Assembly: GCA_950022295.1 (NCBI GenBank) | Contig: OX465599.1 | Span: 282,617,501-282,681,500 of the forward strand | Length of the DNA stretch: 64,000 nucleotides | Origin: Bromus sterilis | Lineage: Eukaryota > Streptophyta > Magnoliopsida > Poales > Poaceae | Reading direction: 5' to 3' | Shown here: piece after piece, positions 47,518 to 57,836 of the stretch | Numbering within the stretch: the first letter of the stretch is position 1 | Layout of the letters: the number at the start of each line of letters is the position of its first letter | Program-made: the position numbers and the translations under genes | The notes under the pieces: generated by a model | Told to the model about the DNA's origin: nothing | The model's input: the letters and a program-made list of their open reading frames with translations, nothing else | Database searches by the model: none

Positions 47518-47601
47518 TGGCGCCGTTGCCTGGGAAGCAAGCAAAACTACACCCGTCAACTCTCACGCCAGCAAGTAAATTTCTGGTGCCGTTACCGGGG
47601 A
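47518..47601 (+). promoter_or_regulatory. Duplicated primer-binding site
   Basis: TGGCGCCGTTGCCTGGGA (47518-47535) lies 10 bp after the LTR. A second, slightly changed copy, TGGTGCCGTTACCGGGGA, lies at 47584-47601. The family's usual leader (CTCCGAGTGCTAAGATAGG) follows the second copy only. Confidence 0.8.
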
Positions 47602-47740
47602 CTCCGAGTGCTAAGATAGGGGAGTTGCCCACTGCATTTTACCTTTGCTTTTTAGTCTTGTTAGTTTACCTTTCAGTTTTTATCTTTGTGTCTTATATCA
47701 AAAATCACAAAAAAAATTTATCTTGCTAGTAGCTGTCATT

Positions 47741-48562
47741 ATGTCTGGTCCTTTTGCCTTTGTTGAGACAGAGATTCTGACCTTTAAACAAAAAGGTGGT
47801 GAAAGTTTAAAAGATGCTTGGTATAGAATTAATGATTCTCAGAAAAGAGCCACCAAGAAGCAATTCACTACTATCCTTCTTAGAAATTTTTATGTTGGGA
47901 TTACTCCTTGGAATAGGTTCATTCTAGATACTGCTATCAATGGGAATTTCTTAGAAGCCCCAATTTGGGAGTCTCTTAATGTCATTGAAAATCTTGTTGG
48001 AAATCTCCCTGTTTTTGGCATACAAGAAGATATAGCTCTAGCTCACATTATGAAAAAACTTGAAAAGATAGATTTAGAAATACCAAGTATAACTAGGATA
48101 AATGAGTTGGATCGCAAGATTCAAGGGAATTTGAATAGACTTGATAGCTCCATTCTTAAAATTATTAAAACTTTGGAGACCATCAAATCCCATGATATGG
48201 ATCCCTCTAGGATTGACAAGATTGAGGAAATCATTAACACTTTAGGAACTACTTTCTCCTCAATCAAACCAAAAAGGGTAGAAACTCCGGCAAGAAGGGA
48301 ACCTAAGTTCAACTATGTTCCTAAGGTTCCCCGACCTAAAACTGATCCACCCATTGCCAAGGAAGTTGAAACCGTGAAAACTTTGGAAGAAATACCTCTT
48401 TTTGATAAATTTATAAATGAAACTCCCATTGATTTTCCGCCTTTTGGTTTTCTCCCTAGAAGTATCTTCATTAGGCCTTTATTTGAAAGACCTCTTAAGA
48501 CTAGTTGTACAATTGAAGAGATTTTTGATGATCTTGATGATGGTTCGATTGATACAACTTGA
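47741..48562 (+). CDS. Reduced Gag-like protein of the plus-strand Athila-lineage element
   Basis: An intact 273-aa ORF starting MSGPFAFVETEILTF; this ATG opens the Gag-like domain, and an upstream in-frame ATG at 47645 lies in the leader. Residues about 12-75 carry an Athila-type Gag signature (FKQKGGESLKDAWYRIND, NFYVGITPWNRFILDTA). The middle (about 100-180) is Ile/Leu/Lys-rich and probably coiled coil. The C-terminus is acidic (FDDLDDGS). There is no protease, zinc knuckle or polymerase. It differs from the Gag of the elements at 5139-7175 although LTRs and untranslated regions are related, so the element is non-autonomous with a different coding module. Confidence 0.75.
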   Translation: MSGPFAFVETEILTFKQKGGESLKDAWYRINDSQKRATKKQFTTILLRNFYVGITPWNRFILDTAINGNFLEAPIWESLNVIENLVGNLPVFGIQEDIALAHIMKKLEKIDLEIPSITRINELDRKIQGNLNRLDSSILKIIKTLETIKSHDMDPSRIDKIEEIINTLGTTFSSIKPKRVETPARREPKFNYVPKVPRPKTDPPIAKEVETVKTLEEIPLFDKFINETPIDFPPFGFLPRSIFIRPLFERPLKTSCTIEEIFDDLDDGSIDTT

Positions 48563-50131
48563 TCTTTTGGCTTATGCCTAGCTTAAAGGCGTAAAAGAAA
48601 GCGCTTGTTGGGAGGCAACCCAAGATGTTTTTACTTCTGTTTTTAGTGGTCTTGATGGTTGTTACTACTGTATCAACATCATTGTATCTTTATTTTCAAG
48701 CTTTGTGCCCAGTTATAGCCTCTTATGATAAGGGAAGCAAAAGTTGTGACATGCTGTCCAGAAAACAGATTATGTCTGCTTGACGGAAAAAACCGAAACA
48801 AATCACCAGTTCATCTTTTTGAGCTGAATTTTTTACACAGCGTTCCCTATACAATTGTGAAACTTTCTATGTTCTGAGTTTTTTTATTTGAGTTGAAGAG
48901 TTACCCCAAACAAAATTATTTACTACCAGATGTTCTGTTTTTCACAGATTCTGCCACGTTTTGCCTTTCCTTACTTTTGCAAACCTTAAGCTTTCTTTTT
49001 CCTTGCAAAAACTTTTTGGCAATCTTGAGCAACAGTATCTCTTCAAGAATATATTTATATCCAGTGGGTAAAATTGTTTTATTAAGGGTACTAACCTCTC
49101 TAATCAGCTTATGATGAGTTATGTATGAACAGAGTTTTCAAGTGTGTGAGGGAAGATGATGAAAGAAGATCCGGGAGTGTCAAGCGCTCAAGCTTGGGGA
49201 TGCCCCCATGCATCCCCAATAAATATCCAAGGAGACTCAAGCAAATAAGCTTGAGGATGCCCCCATGCATCCCCTTCTCCATCAACAATCATCAGTTCGT
49301 CCTTTGTCTCACTATATTTTTATCACTTCATCTATTATGTGCTATACTTGGAGCATCTCGCTCTTAGGTTTACTTTTGAGTTTTTAGCTTTGCTTGCTGT
49401 TCATAACAACTTGGACCCCAGCTTACTTTGTGTGGGATAGAAACACGCTCCACTCCAATCTAGAACACATCATAGGATTTTTCATGATTATGTTTCGGCT
49501 GTTGTGTGTTCTTTATCTTTTCATAGCTACTGCCATGTTTAGTTTTAGTTTTAGTTTTTCTTTAGCAAGAGCCTTGGATTTTGTTTAGTTTGTTGCTGGA
49601 ACTCTCTTTAGTTTTCATGTTTATCTTGTTAAGAGAGTTGGTTGTTGCACTGAGTTGTGTCTTGTCTTGAAAGTAGGTAATTGAGGTTGCTATATAATTT
49701 TAGTAGTAACTTGCAATAGTTTTGAGGTATTATTGTGAGTAATGTTTGAACTTTTGGTGTCAAGAGATCTAGCCTATTAGTGATAGGTGTCTTATTTTGG
49801 GCAATCCGTGTTTATTTTCAAAACCTACAAAACTAGTTGAGAACTCTAGCTACTAGATGGATCGCTAATCTTTTGAGGGATCGGATATCAGAGTACACTC
49901 ACGTACCATGAGTCGAGGATGCGCAAGGATAACCAAACCCCCATACACTCCTCCTCGGGGTACTTGTCTCTTTGTGAACCTCCTCATTAGATTGAGAGTT
50001 ACCGATAATAAGTGCATGAGTTCTTCAGACTAATGTAAGTATTGAAAGTTGACACTTCCACCTCCTCATATTTGCTCGCCTCTTCCGTACCGTGCATTGC
50101 CCTCTTCTCACTCCGAGAGTTGGCGTCCACC
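48563..50131 (+). other. 3' untranslated region of the plus-strand Athila-lineage element
   Basis: Homologous in reverse to 3556-5138 and 58977-60540. Two hairpins with the same loop sequence CCCCAT lie at 49194-49219 (10-bp stem TTGGGGATGC) and 49252-49275. The region is cut at 50131 by the next gypsy LTR, before its own polypurine tract and 3' LTR. Confidence 0.75.
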
Positions 50132-51360
50132 TGTTTCACAACCCCGGTGTCATGCTACAGTGATCACCTCTTGTTAATGAAAATCACTATGCTTAAGCAT
50201 GTTTTGATCATCATTGATTCCAATCACATATAAATCCCCCTTAGATGAAGTTGAAAACAAAATTGATTACTCAACTTCATAAGAAAATGTCAATGCCATT
50301 CAAAATAAAACTTCTTCATATTGTTAACAAGAATGTTCACCATGTTGTGGCTGGTGCCAAGTCAATAATAAAACAATAAAACCAATAAGTGGAACATAAA
50401 GTTAAACCAAAAATTGTGAAACTAGTTTTATTAAATGCCTAAAAATCTATAGGTCATAATAAAATATTAATGGTAATTTATTGCCATTTAAAAAGTATAA
50501 ACAAATCAAAACAATATTCAAAACGAGCCCAATTAAATCAATTCTATTTAAAATAAAATAAAAAGGATTCAAATAATCCTCAAACTCCTGGAGGCAGTGC
50601 TAAATATTGCATAATATTTATTGAGATCGGTTACACATTTTTGCAAGGGTCTTTTGGAGCAAAAGAAAATGCAAGATAAAAGAAACAAAATGAAACATAA
50701 AAGAAAAAAAAGAAAAGGGGAATGGGTAAAACCCGCCCAGGGCAACCCCCAAACCGGCCCAGCCCACCTCTACCCTAGGCTCCCTAGTCAACCAGCCGAG
50801 CCGACCCCCCCCCCCCTCCATCTCTCTCTCGATCCCGACCCCGTCTCGATCCCCTTCTTGCGCCTCCTTCCTGGCCCCACGGCTCCGGCCAATTCCGGCA
50901 AGCTGTGGCCACGCCGACCGCCGCGTAACACGCCTCGCCACCCTCCATTACTGATGTGCATCCCCATGGCCGTCGACTCTCCACCGCCTCCTCCTACTAC
51001 GGGCACGGGTGAGCCCTAGCCCGCCACGGCCTCCGGTACTCGCCGCCGCCACGACTGCCAGTGCGGTTCCGGCGACTCCCGGTGATCCTCCCCGACATCG
51101 TCCACGCTCTGCCATGTGGCCCCGCTCCCTTGCGTCCAACGCTGGCCCGACGCTCGCCGGCCTTGGTCGTCCCTGGTGTCCCGGCCACCGTGACGCGCCG
51201 CCGCCGTGGTGGCCGTCCATTTCCCCTTTGCCCCGCTCAAATTCGAGTTTCGTCTTCGTTTTTCTCGTTCATTGGCTTTGGCCGCCGCCGTGGTGGCCGT
51301 CGTGGCCCCGACCATCTTCCGACGCCGCTCTTGCCGCCCTCCTGGACGGCCTCGCCGCGC
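50132..51360 (+). mobile_element. Gypsy LTR, first part (chromovirus-like)
   Basis: It begins TGTTTCACAACCCCGG, preceded by CCACC, in the middle of the Athila-type untranslated region. An AT-rich first half is followed from about 50730 by a GC-rich half, as in the LTR of the 33961-46715 element, but overall similarity to that LTR is weak. It is broken at 51360 by an Athila-type LTR and does not resume within the window. Open frames in the GC-rich half look like compositional artefacts. Confidence 0.6.
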
Positions 51361-51623
51361 TGATACACGAGAGAGGATTGCTTCTCGCCCTTCATTGGTT
51401 ACCCCAAGTGGAAGGAAAGATGCAGCGTAGCAGCAAGTTTCCCTCGGTGAAGATACCGAGGTTGATTATCGACCAGTAGGACTCCGACGATGGTAAGTAG
51501 GTGTCAGCAGCGCACCTGACGCGGACCTGCACACAACACAATTAACTTTGCTCCCAATGAAGTTCAGAGAGGTTGTCAATCTCTCCGGTCTTGTTGTTTA
51601 CAAAGGATCAAAAACACAGGATA
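51361..51623 (-). mobile_element. Athila-lineage LTR fragment
   Basis: It starts TGATACACGAGAG and continues with the LTR 3'-end sequence shared with 61896 onward (TTCTCGCCCTTCATTGG, then ACCTGACGCGGACCTGC). It is cut at 51623 by the CACTA element; the remainder is right of the window. Confidence 0.85.
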
Positions 51624-51880
51624 CACTATTAGAAAACAGGGCTTTGGTTCAGGCCTCTCCGGCCCATTAGTCCCGGTTGGGCCACAAACCGGGACGCATA
51701 AGGGTCATACGTCCCGGTTCATGCGCCCAGGGGGCGGCGGGGGCTCGTGGGGCATTGGTCCCGATTTGTCTGGACCCTTATGTCCGTTTTCCAGACTTGA
51801 ACCGGGACCAATGGGCCTCGTGGGAAATTGGTTCCGGTTCATGTCTGGAACCGGTACTAAAGACCTTGTGGCTATATATA
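51624..51880. repeat. CACTA terminal and subterminal repeats
   Basis: Motifs GTCCCGGTT and AACCGGGAC alternate in both orientations, at least six times, for example near 51664, 51686, 51711 and 51799. These are typical transposase-binding repeats next to CACTA ends. Confidence 0.8.
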
Positions 51881-52348
51881 CCACTCCCCAAGCAGAGCAC
51901 TCCACTGCCCTATTTTTTCTTGGAGTGTGAGTGCTCTAGCTCACCTCCTATGCACATGAGGTGTTCGATGAAATGCCCGAGCCACACTAATTTCTCTTTT
52001 TCCTCTCCAAAGTCGACCTCCAAGCTCCATTTTCCTCAAGATTTGTCTAGGTTTAGCGATCTGTCACGTCTCGTTCCCGTCTTACCCACTGTCTATCACC
52101 CGCGTCGATCTTGTCGCCGGCACCACCGTGGTAACCCTCTTATTCTTATCTTGTTTCTAAAAGAAAATAATTTTTTACTTTTATTACTTGTCTAATTTTC
52201 TTATTTATATTATTGCTTGTTATTATATAGTGTGATGGTTATGGTATCCGCACATGTCGGCCCTCGTCCTGTCTATGATTTGGATGTGGCTCATTTATTG
52301 TTTATGACAATTATGCCGACCAATGTGACATAGATTTTATTTATCTAG

Positions 52349-52645
52349 GAGGTAGTTGAACCGGAAATTCCTACCGACCCTATTGTCGAGAGGTTAAATT
52401 TAGTTGAAGAAGAAAACAATTACTTGAAGGAAAAAATAAAAATAATTGAGGAGGATAAGATGCTATTGGAGTTGCATGTTGTGGATGTCATCAATGATAA
52501 CAAGATCAAGATGGATGCAATGCGCTTGAAGATTAGAAAATATGCAATTGATACCGAGGCTTGGTATCATTATGCTGTTGGTTCAATTGTTACCTTCGTT
52601 GCGATTATGATCGCATTTGTTGTTGCATTGAAATGTTTTACATAG
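52349..52645 (+). CDS. Small CACTA-encoded membrane protein (last exon)
   Basis: An open frame of 98 codons follows a splice-acceptor-like ATCTAG. It has a charged, coiled-coil-like first part (VERLNLVEEENNYLKEKIKI, then KMDAMRLKIRKYAID) and a C-terminal membrane segment (YAVGSIVTFVAIMIAFVVAL), ending KCFT. I recall similar proteins from Triticeae CACTA elements upstream of the transposase, but no function is established. The first exon was not located. Confidence 0.6.
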   Translation, partial: EVVEPEIPTDPIVERLNLVEEENNYLKEKIKIIEEDKMLLELHVVDVINDNKIKMDAMRLKIRKYAIDTEAWYHYAVGSIVTFVAIMIAFVVALKCFT

Positions 52646-52741
52646 TTTCAATGTATGGCTTAGTTAGATGCTCTAGAGAGTTGTATGTTGTTCAATGAGA
52701 ACTATGTGTGTACTTTGGTTTTACTGTGAATGTACGGTGAC

Positions 52742-55095
52742 AGGCATACCTCCCAGTACATTAAGGGCGTGCATGAGTTTCTCGAATTGGCTGAGGAAAA
52801 CAAGCAGAATGGTTTTATGTGTTGTCCATGCCCTACATGTGGGAATACGAAGTCTTAATCTGACCGGAAAACCATTCACGCCCACCTGCTTTATAAGGGA
52901 TTCATGCCACACTATAATGTTTGGACCAAGCACGGAGAAATAGGGGTTATGATGCAAGATGGCGAAGAAGAAGAGTACGATGACAACTATGTGCCCCCTA
53001 AATACGGTGATGCTGCAACGGAGGAAGCGGATGATGTGCCCGATGAGGATCAAGAGGAACCGGACGATGTGCCCGATGATGATCTCCGCCGGGTCATTGT
53101 TGATGCAAGGAGACAGTGTGAAAGTGAAAAGGAGAAGATGAAGTTCGATCGGATGTTAGAGGATCACAAAAAAGGGTTGTACCCCAATTGCGAAGAGGGC
53201 GTCACAAAGCTCGGTACCGTACTGGAATTGTTGCAGTGGAAGGCAGACAATGTTGTGTCTGACAAAGGATTTGATAAGCTACTGAAAATATTTAAGAAAA
53301 AACTTCCAAAGGATAACGAATTGCCCGACACTATGTACGCAGCAAAGAAGGTCGTATGCCCTCTAGGATTGGAGGTGCAGAAGATACATACATGCCCTAA
53401 TGATTGCATCCTCTACCGCGGTGCGTACGAGGATTTGAATGCATGCCCGGTATGTGGTGCATTGTGGTAAAAGATCAGACGAGATGACCCTGGTGATGTT
53501 GACGGCGAGCCCCGCAGAAAGAGGGTTCCTGCCAAGGTGATGTGGTATGCTCCTATAATACCACGGTTGAAACGTCTGTTCAGAAACAAAGAGCATGCGA
53601 TGTTGTTGCGATGGCACAATGAAGACCGTAAGAAAGACGGGAATTTGAGACACCCCTCTGATGGGTCACAATGGAGAAAGATCGAGAGAAAGTACCGGGA
53701 TAAGTTTGGACATGACCCAAGGAACATATGGTTTGGTTTAAGCGCGGATGGCATTAATCCTTTCGGGGAGCAGAGAAGCAATCACAGCACCTGGCCCGTG
53801 ACTCTATGTATGTTTAACCTTCCTCCTTGGATGTGCATGAAGCGGAAGTTCATTATGATGCCAATTCTCATCCAAGGCCCTAAGAAACCCGGAAACGACA
53901 TTGATGTGTACCTAAGGCCATTAGTTGAAGAACTTTTACAGCTATGGAATGGAAACGATGTACGTGTGTGGGATGAGCACAAACAGGAGGAATTTGACCT
54001 GCATGCGTTGTTGTTTGTAACCATCAATGATTGGCCTGCTCTCAGTAACCGTTCAGGACAGACAAAAAGGGGTTACCATGCATACACTCACCGTTTAGCT
54101 GACACCGAAAGTATATACTTGGACAACTGCAGCAAGAATGTGTACCTGGGGCATCGTCGATTTCTTCCGACCAACCATCAATGTCGTAAAAAAGGCAAGA
54201 ATTTCAAAGGCGAGGTAGATCACCGGAAGAAGTCTGCCATGCGTACCTGTGATCACGTACTTGCAATGGTCAATGATTTACACGTAATATTTGGAAAGGG
54301 TCCCGGCGGACTATCTATTCCGAATGACAACGAGGGACGCGCACCCATGTGGAAGAAGAAATCTATATTTTGGGACCTACCCTACTGGAAACACCTAGAT
54401 GTCCTCTCTTCGATCGACGTGATGCACGTGACGAAGAACCTTTGCGTGAACTTTCTAGGATTCTTGGGTGTGTATGGGAAGACAAAAGATACACCGGAGG
54501 CACGGGAGGACCTGCAACGTTTGCACGAAAAAGACGGCATGCCTCCAAAGCAGTATGAAGGTCCTGCCAGCTACGCTCTTACCAAAGAAGAGAAGGAAAC
54601 CTTGTTTGAATGCCTGCTCAGTATGAAGGTCCCGCCTGGCTTCTCGTCGAATATAAAGGGAATAATAAATATGGTCGAGAAAAAGTTTCAGAACCTAAAG
54701 TCTCATGACTGCCACGTGATTATGACGCAACTGCTTCCGGTTGCATTCAGGGGGCTTCTACCAGAAAACGTTCGATTAGCCATTGTTAAGCTATGTGCAT
54801 TCTCAATGCAATCTCTCAGAAGGTGATCGATCCAGAAATCCTACCAAGGCTAAGGAGTGATGTGGCGCAATGTCTTGTCAGTTTCGAGCTGGTGTTCCCA
54901 CCATCCTTCTTCAATATCATGACGCACGTCCTAGTTCATCTAGTCGGCGAGATTTCATTCTGGGCCCCGTATTTGTACAGAATATCTTCCCCTTTGAGAG
55001 GTTCATGGGATTCCTAAAGAAATATGTCCGTAACCGCGCTAGGCCAGAAGGAAGCATCTCCATGGGCCATCAAACAGAGGATGTCATTGGGTTTT
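52742..55095 (+). pseudogene. CACTA transposase (TNP2 / Transposase_21 type), inactivated
   Basis: N-terminal transposon-associated domain (HEFLELAEEN, then CPCPTCGN), an acidic linker, a CPNDCILYRG/CPVCG zinc-like region, and the TNP2 core (VMWYAPIIPRLKRLF, LSADGINPF, GPKKPGNDIDVYLRPLVEEL, SSIDVMHVTKNLCVN). Lesions: TAA stops at 52856 and 53468, a 1-base loss near 54803 and another frame change near 54950. The longest open stretch is 429 aa (53537-54826). After VRNRARPEGSI the gene is cut at 55095 by a gypsy LTR. Confidence 0.88.
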
Positions 55096-56229
55096 TGTCA
55101 GAACCCTCTGTTAGGTATTTGCTAGGATCAAGTCTCACTTTTCATCATGTCAAAAAATTTAAATTGAAATTGAAATGGGAGAAGAACCCCCCCCCCAGAT
55201 GAATTTAATTCAAATGGCCAGAATAAAAGTTTCTCCAAAAATTCCTTTTGCATTTTTGAAAAGTCTCATAAATGAGTGTGATCACATATCAAGTGATGTG
55301 GTAGCAATCCCATGCTCATGGATTTTTCAAATATTCAAACAGGAGCTTGGATTTAAATAAATAACCCTATTTGAATTAAAGTTTAAATTATTTGAATTTT
55401 AAAAATGCCCAAACTTTATAAGTGGCTAGCTATTTTTATTTTGAGGCCACATAAAAATTTGGAGCATTTATAAAAATACTTTGCTATTTTTTTAGCAAGG
55501 TAAAACAAATTGCAGAAAAGAAAAACTGAAGAAAAAGGAAAAGGGACTCACCTGGCCATTCGGCCCAACTCATTCCCCAGCCGGCCAAGCCCACCACCCC
55601 ACCCCTTGTCGTCTTGCCTAGCGATGGCAAGCACCTCGGTGGCGTGCATGCCGACGCCACCGTGGCCACCGAGGCGCTTCTAGGCCACCCCTTGCCCCCT
55701 TCTCGCGCCGGCGACACACAGCACGCCCCGCGCTCTTCCCCTCTCTCTCCGGTCGCCATTCCCTTCTCTCTCGCGTTGAATCGCCGCTGACAGTGAAGCC
55801 ATCGGAGCACCGCCGAGCACAGCACGTGGCCAACGGCCTCTCCTCACCGCCCCGACGTGTCCATCAAGACCGGCGTCGACGTCTTCTTCGTCCCGCACGC
55901 CCAATCGAGCCGCGGAGCCCTTGGAGCGGTCGTCGCCTTCGATTACCCACCCCTGACCGCCATGTATTCCGGCGAGGGATTATTCCACAACAGCTCGTCC
56001 TCGACCGCGCCGTCGTCACGGCTCGAACCAGGGTGAGCTCCTGTTTGATTTTCCACCTCCCTCGCGTCATCCCGAGCATAGAATCGCCATGTTCAGCTGC
56101 ACACTACTCCGGCCGCCGCACCCTTCAACCTCGGCGAGGCTCCGGCCATCCTTTGGACCTCCCATGTGTTCCAATCGACGCGGACGTGCATGCCCCCCCC
56201 CCCAGAGCAAACCCCGTGCCCTCCCGTGG
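55096..56229 (+). mobile_element. Tekay-type gypsy LTR, first part
   Basis: It begins TGTCAGAACCCTCTG inside the CACTA transposase and is alignable with the LTR start of the 33961-46715 element (TGTCAGAACCCCAAC read on the minus strand), though much diverged. GTTTT (55091-55095) precedes it as the likely target duplication. It is interrupted at 56230 by a complete Athila-lineage element and resumes at 63519. Confidence 0.75.
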
Positions 56230-57836
56230 AGATGGCTTCTCGCCCCTTCGTTGGTTACACCAAGTGGAAGGTTGAGATGTAGTGCAGCAGAAGTTTTCCC
56301 TCGGTGAAGATACCAAGGTTTGTCTCTAGCAGGACTCCAGAGATGATAAGTAGGTGTTAGCGGCGCAACTAACGCGGAACTGCACACAGACACAGATAAC
56401 TTTGTTCCCAACGAAGTTCAGAGAGGTTGTCAATCTCTCCGGTCTTGTTGTTCACAAGGATAAAAAGCAGGGGATGATGATAGCAAGTAAAAATAGTAAA
56501 GTAAATAAAGCGTGGAAACAGTAATGAGGATATGGACCGGGATACGTGATGTTCGCTAGTGATGTCTCTCTCCCAAAAGACGATAAAATTGCTATGCGAG
56601 GTAAACAAATTACAGAAAGGCAATTGCCAGGATTATGAACACACCGCAATGCTAACTATGCTACAAAATAAAGGACGAGGTTCAAAAGCATGGGCAGTAC
56701 ACCAAAATAAGTAGACCGAAATCCATCTGCATCTACTACTAATCATCCACCTTGAGATATCTATCCAGAACATCTCGCTGGTATTAAGTTGCGAGCCCCA
56801 CCCAAAGTGTAAACCCAAAGCAACAGACAACTGCATTAAAAAGCACTTTGCGTAAAGTAAACAATCCTTGTAACCGCGGTTACAAGAACCGTTGTTTTCC
56901 CCCTTGTGGCAACAGCACATCCCCTAGACTCATGTTTCTGTCACTCAAGCATGTCATCGGGGGTCATGAACCCACAATCTAGCACAACGTTCCCTCTTGA
57001 AGTCACTACCTACTACTTGGCCAAAGCAATAAACAGCAACGGAGAACATGCAAGAATTACTTAGGAACAAAAATACAAGAGATAAGAACCAAATATATTA
57101 CTCTATCACAATCTGAACATAATCTCATAATCCATCAGATCCTATCAAACTCAACATAGCAATAGAAAAAATATTACAAAGGTGCCTCGATCATGTAGGG
57201 CAGCTCACGAGGTCTAAACAATGAAGATCAAAGAGGGGAGGAGAACATCACATAGCTACTGATCACAGACCCATGGTCCAAGGAAAACTACTCACGAGAC
57301 ATCCGGGGAGCATCCATGGTGGAGAGGAGACTCCCGGAGGTCAATCCTCCCTCCGGCAGGGTGCCAGGAAGAGGTCTTCTGGTGCTCCCGATCTCGGAAG
57401 CGCGGTGGCGACGGAACAGAGGCGAGTTCGCGGAATAGGGTTCTTCTTCTGGAGTTTTTCCGCGACGGAGAATAAATAGGAGAAGGGGGCAGCCAGAGGT
57501 GGACCAGGGGCCCCAAGCGCCCCCCTGGCGCGGCCAGGGGTGGGGCCACGCCAAGTGGTCGCCTGGGCCCCCCTGGCTCCCCTCTGGCCCCTCCCGGGCT
57601 CTTCTCGAAGCTTCCGTCACGCTGATTTTTTATCTGAATTTTCCTGAATTTTTCTGGCACTTTGTATATGGGGGGAAACTGAAATAGAAAAACAGCAGAA
57701 AAAAGGAACTGGCACTGGGGTGCACTGAGTTAATAGGTTAGTCCAAATATGATCAAAAGTGTATCTAGATCATAGCAATATCACACAAAACATGTATGGA
57801 GCAAGCAGAAATTATAGATAGGTTTTGGACGTATCA
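56230..57836 (-). repeat. 3' LTR of the 56230-63513 element
   Basis: It matches 61896-63513 along its length. Differences include an 11-bp net length change and, in the first 150 bp, about seven substitutions. Confidence 0.92.

Larger units (their letters stand above)
51624..55095 (+). mobile_element. CACTA transposon, left part, with transposase remnants
   Basis: The terminus CACTATTAGAAAACAGGG is preceded by ATA (the 3-bp duplication typical of CACTA elements). It is followed by subterminal repeats of the CCGGGAC/GTCCCGG type, a small membrane-protein ORF and a TNP2-type transposase. It inserted in the Athila-type LTR and is itself interrupted at 55095 by a Tekay-type LTR. Its right end is beyond the window. 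Confidence 0.9.

Noticed and set aside
50618..51479. Overlapping Pro/Ala/Arg-rich ORFs on both strands
   Set aside because: The region is GC-rich LTR sequence; stop codons are rare by composition in all frames.
55096..55202. Apparent extension of the transposase frame past 55095
   Set aside because: The residues stop matching the transposase family exactly where TGTCAGAACCC, a gypsy LTR start, begins; the extra codons are read-through into the LTR.
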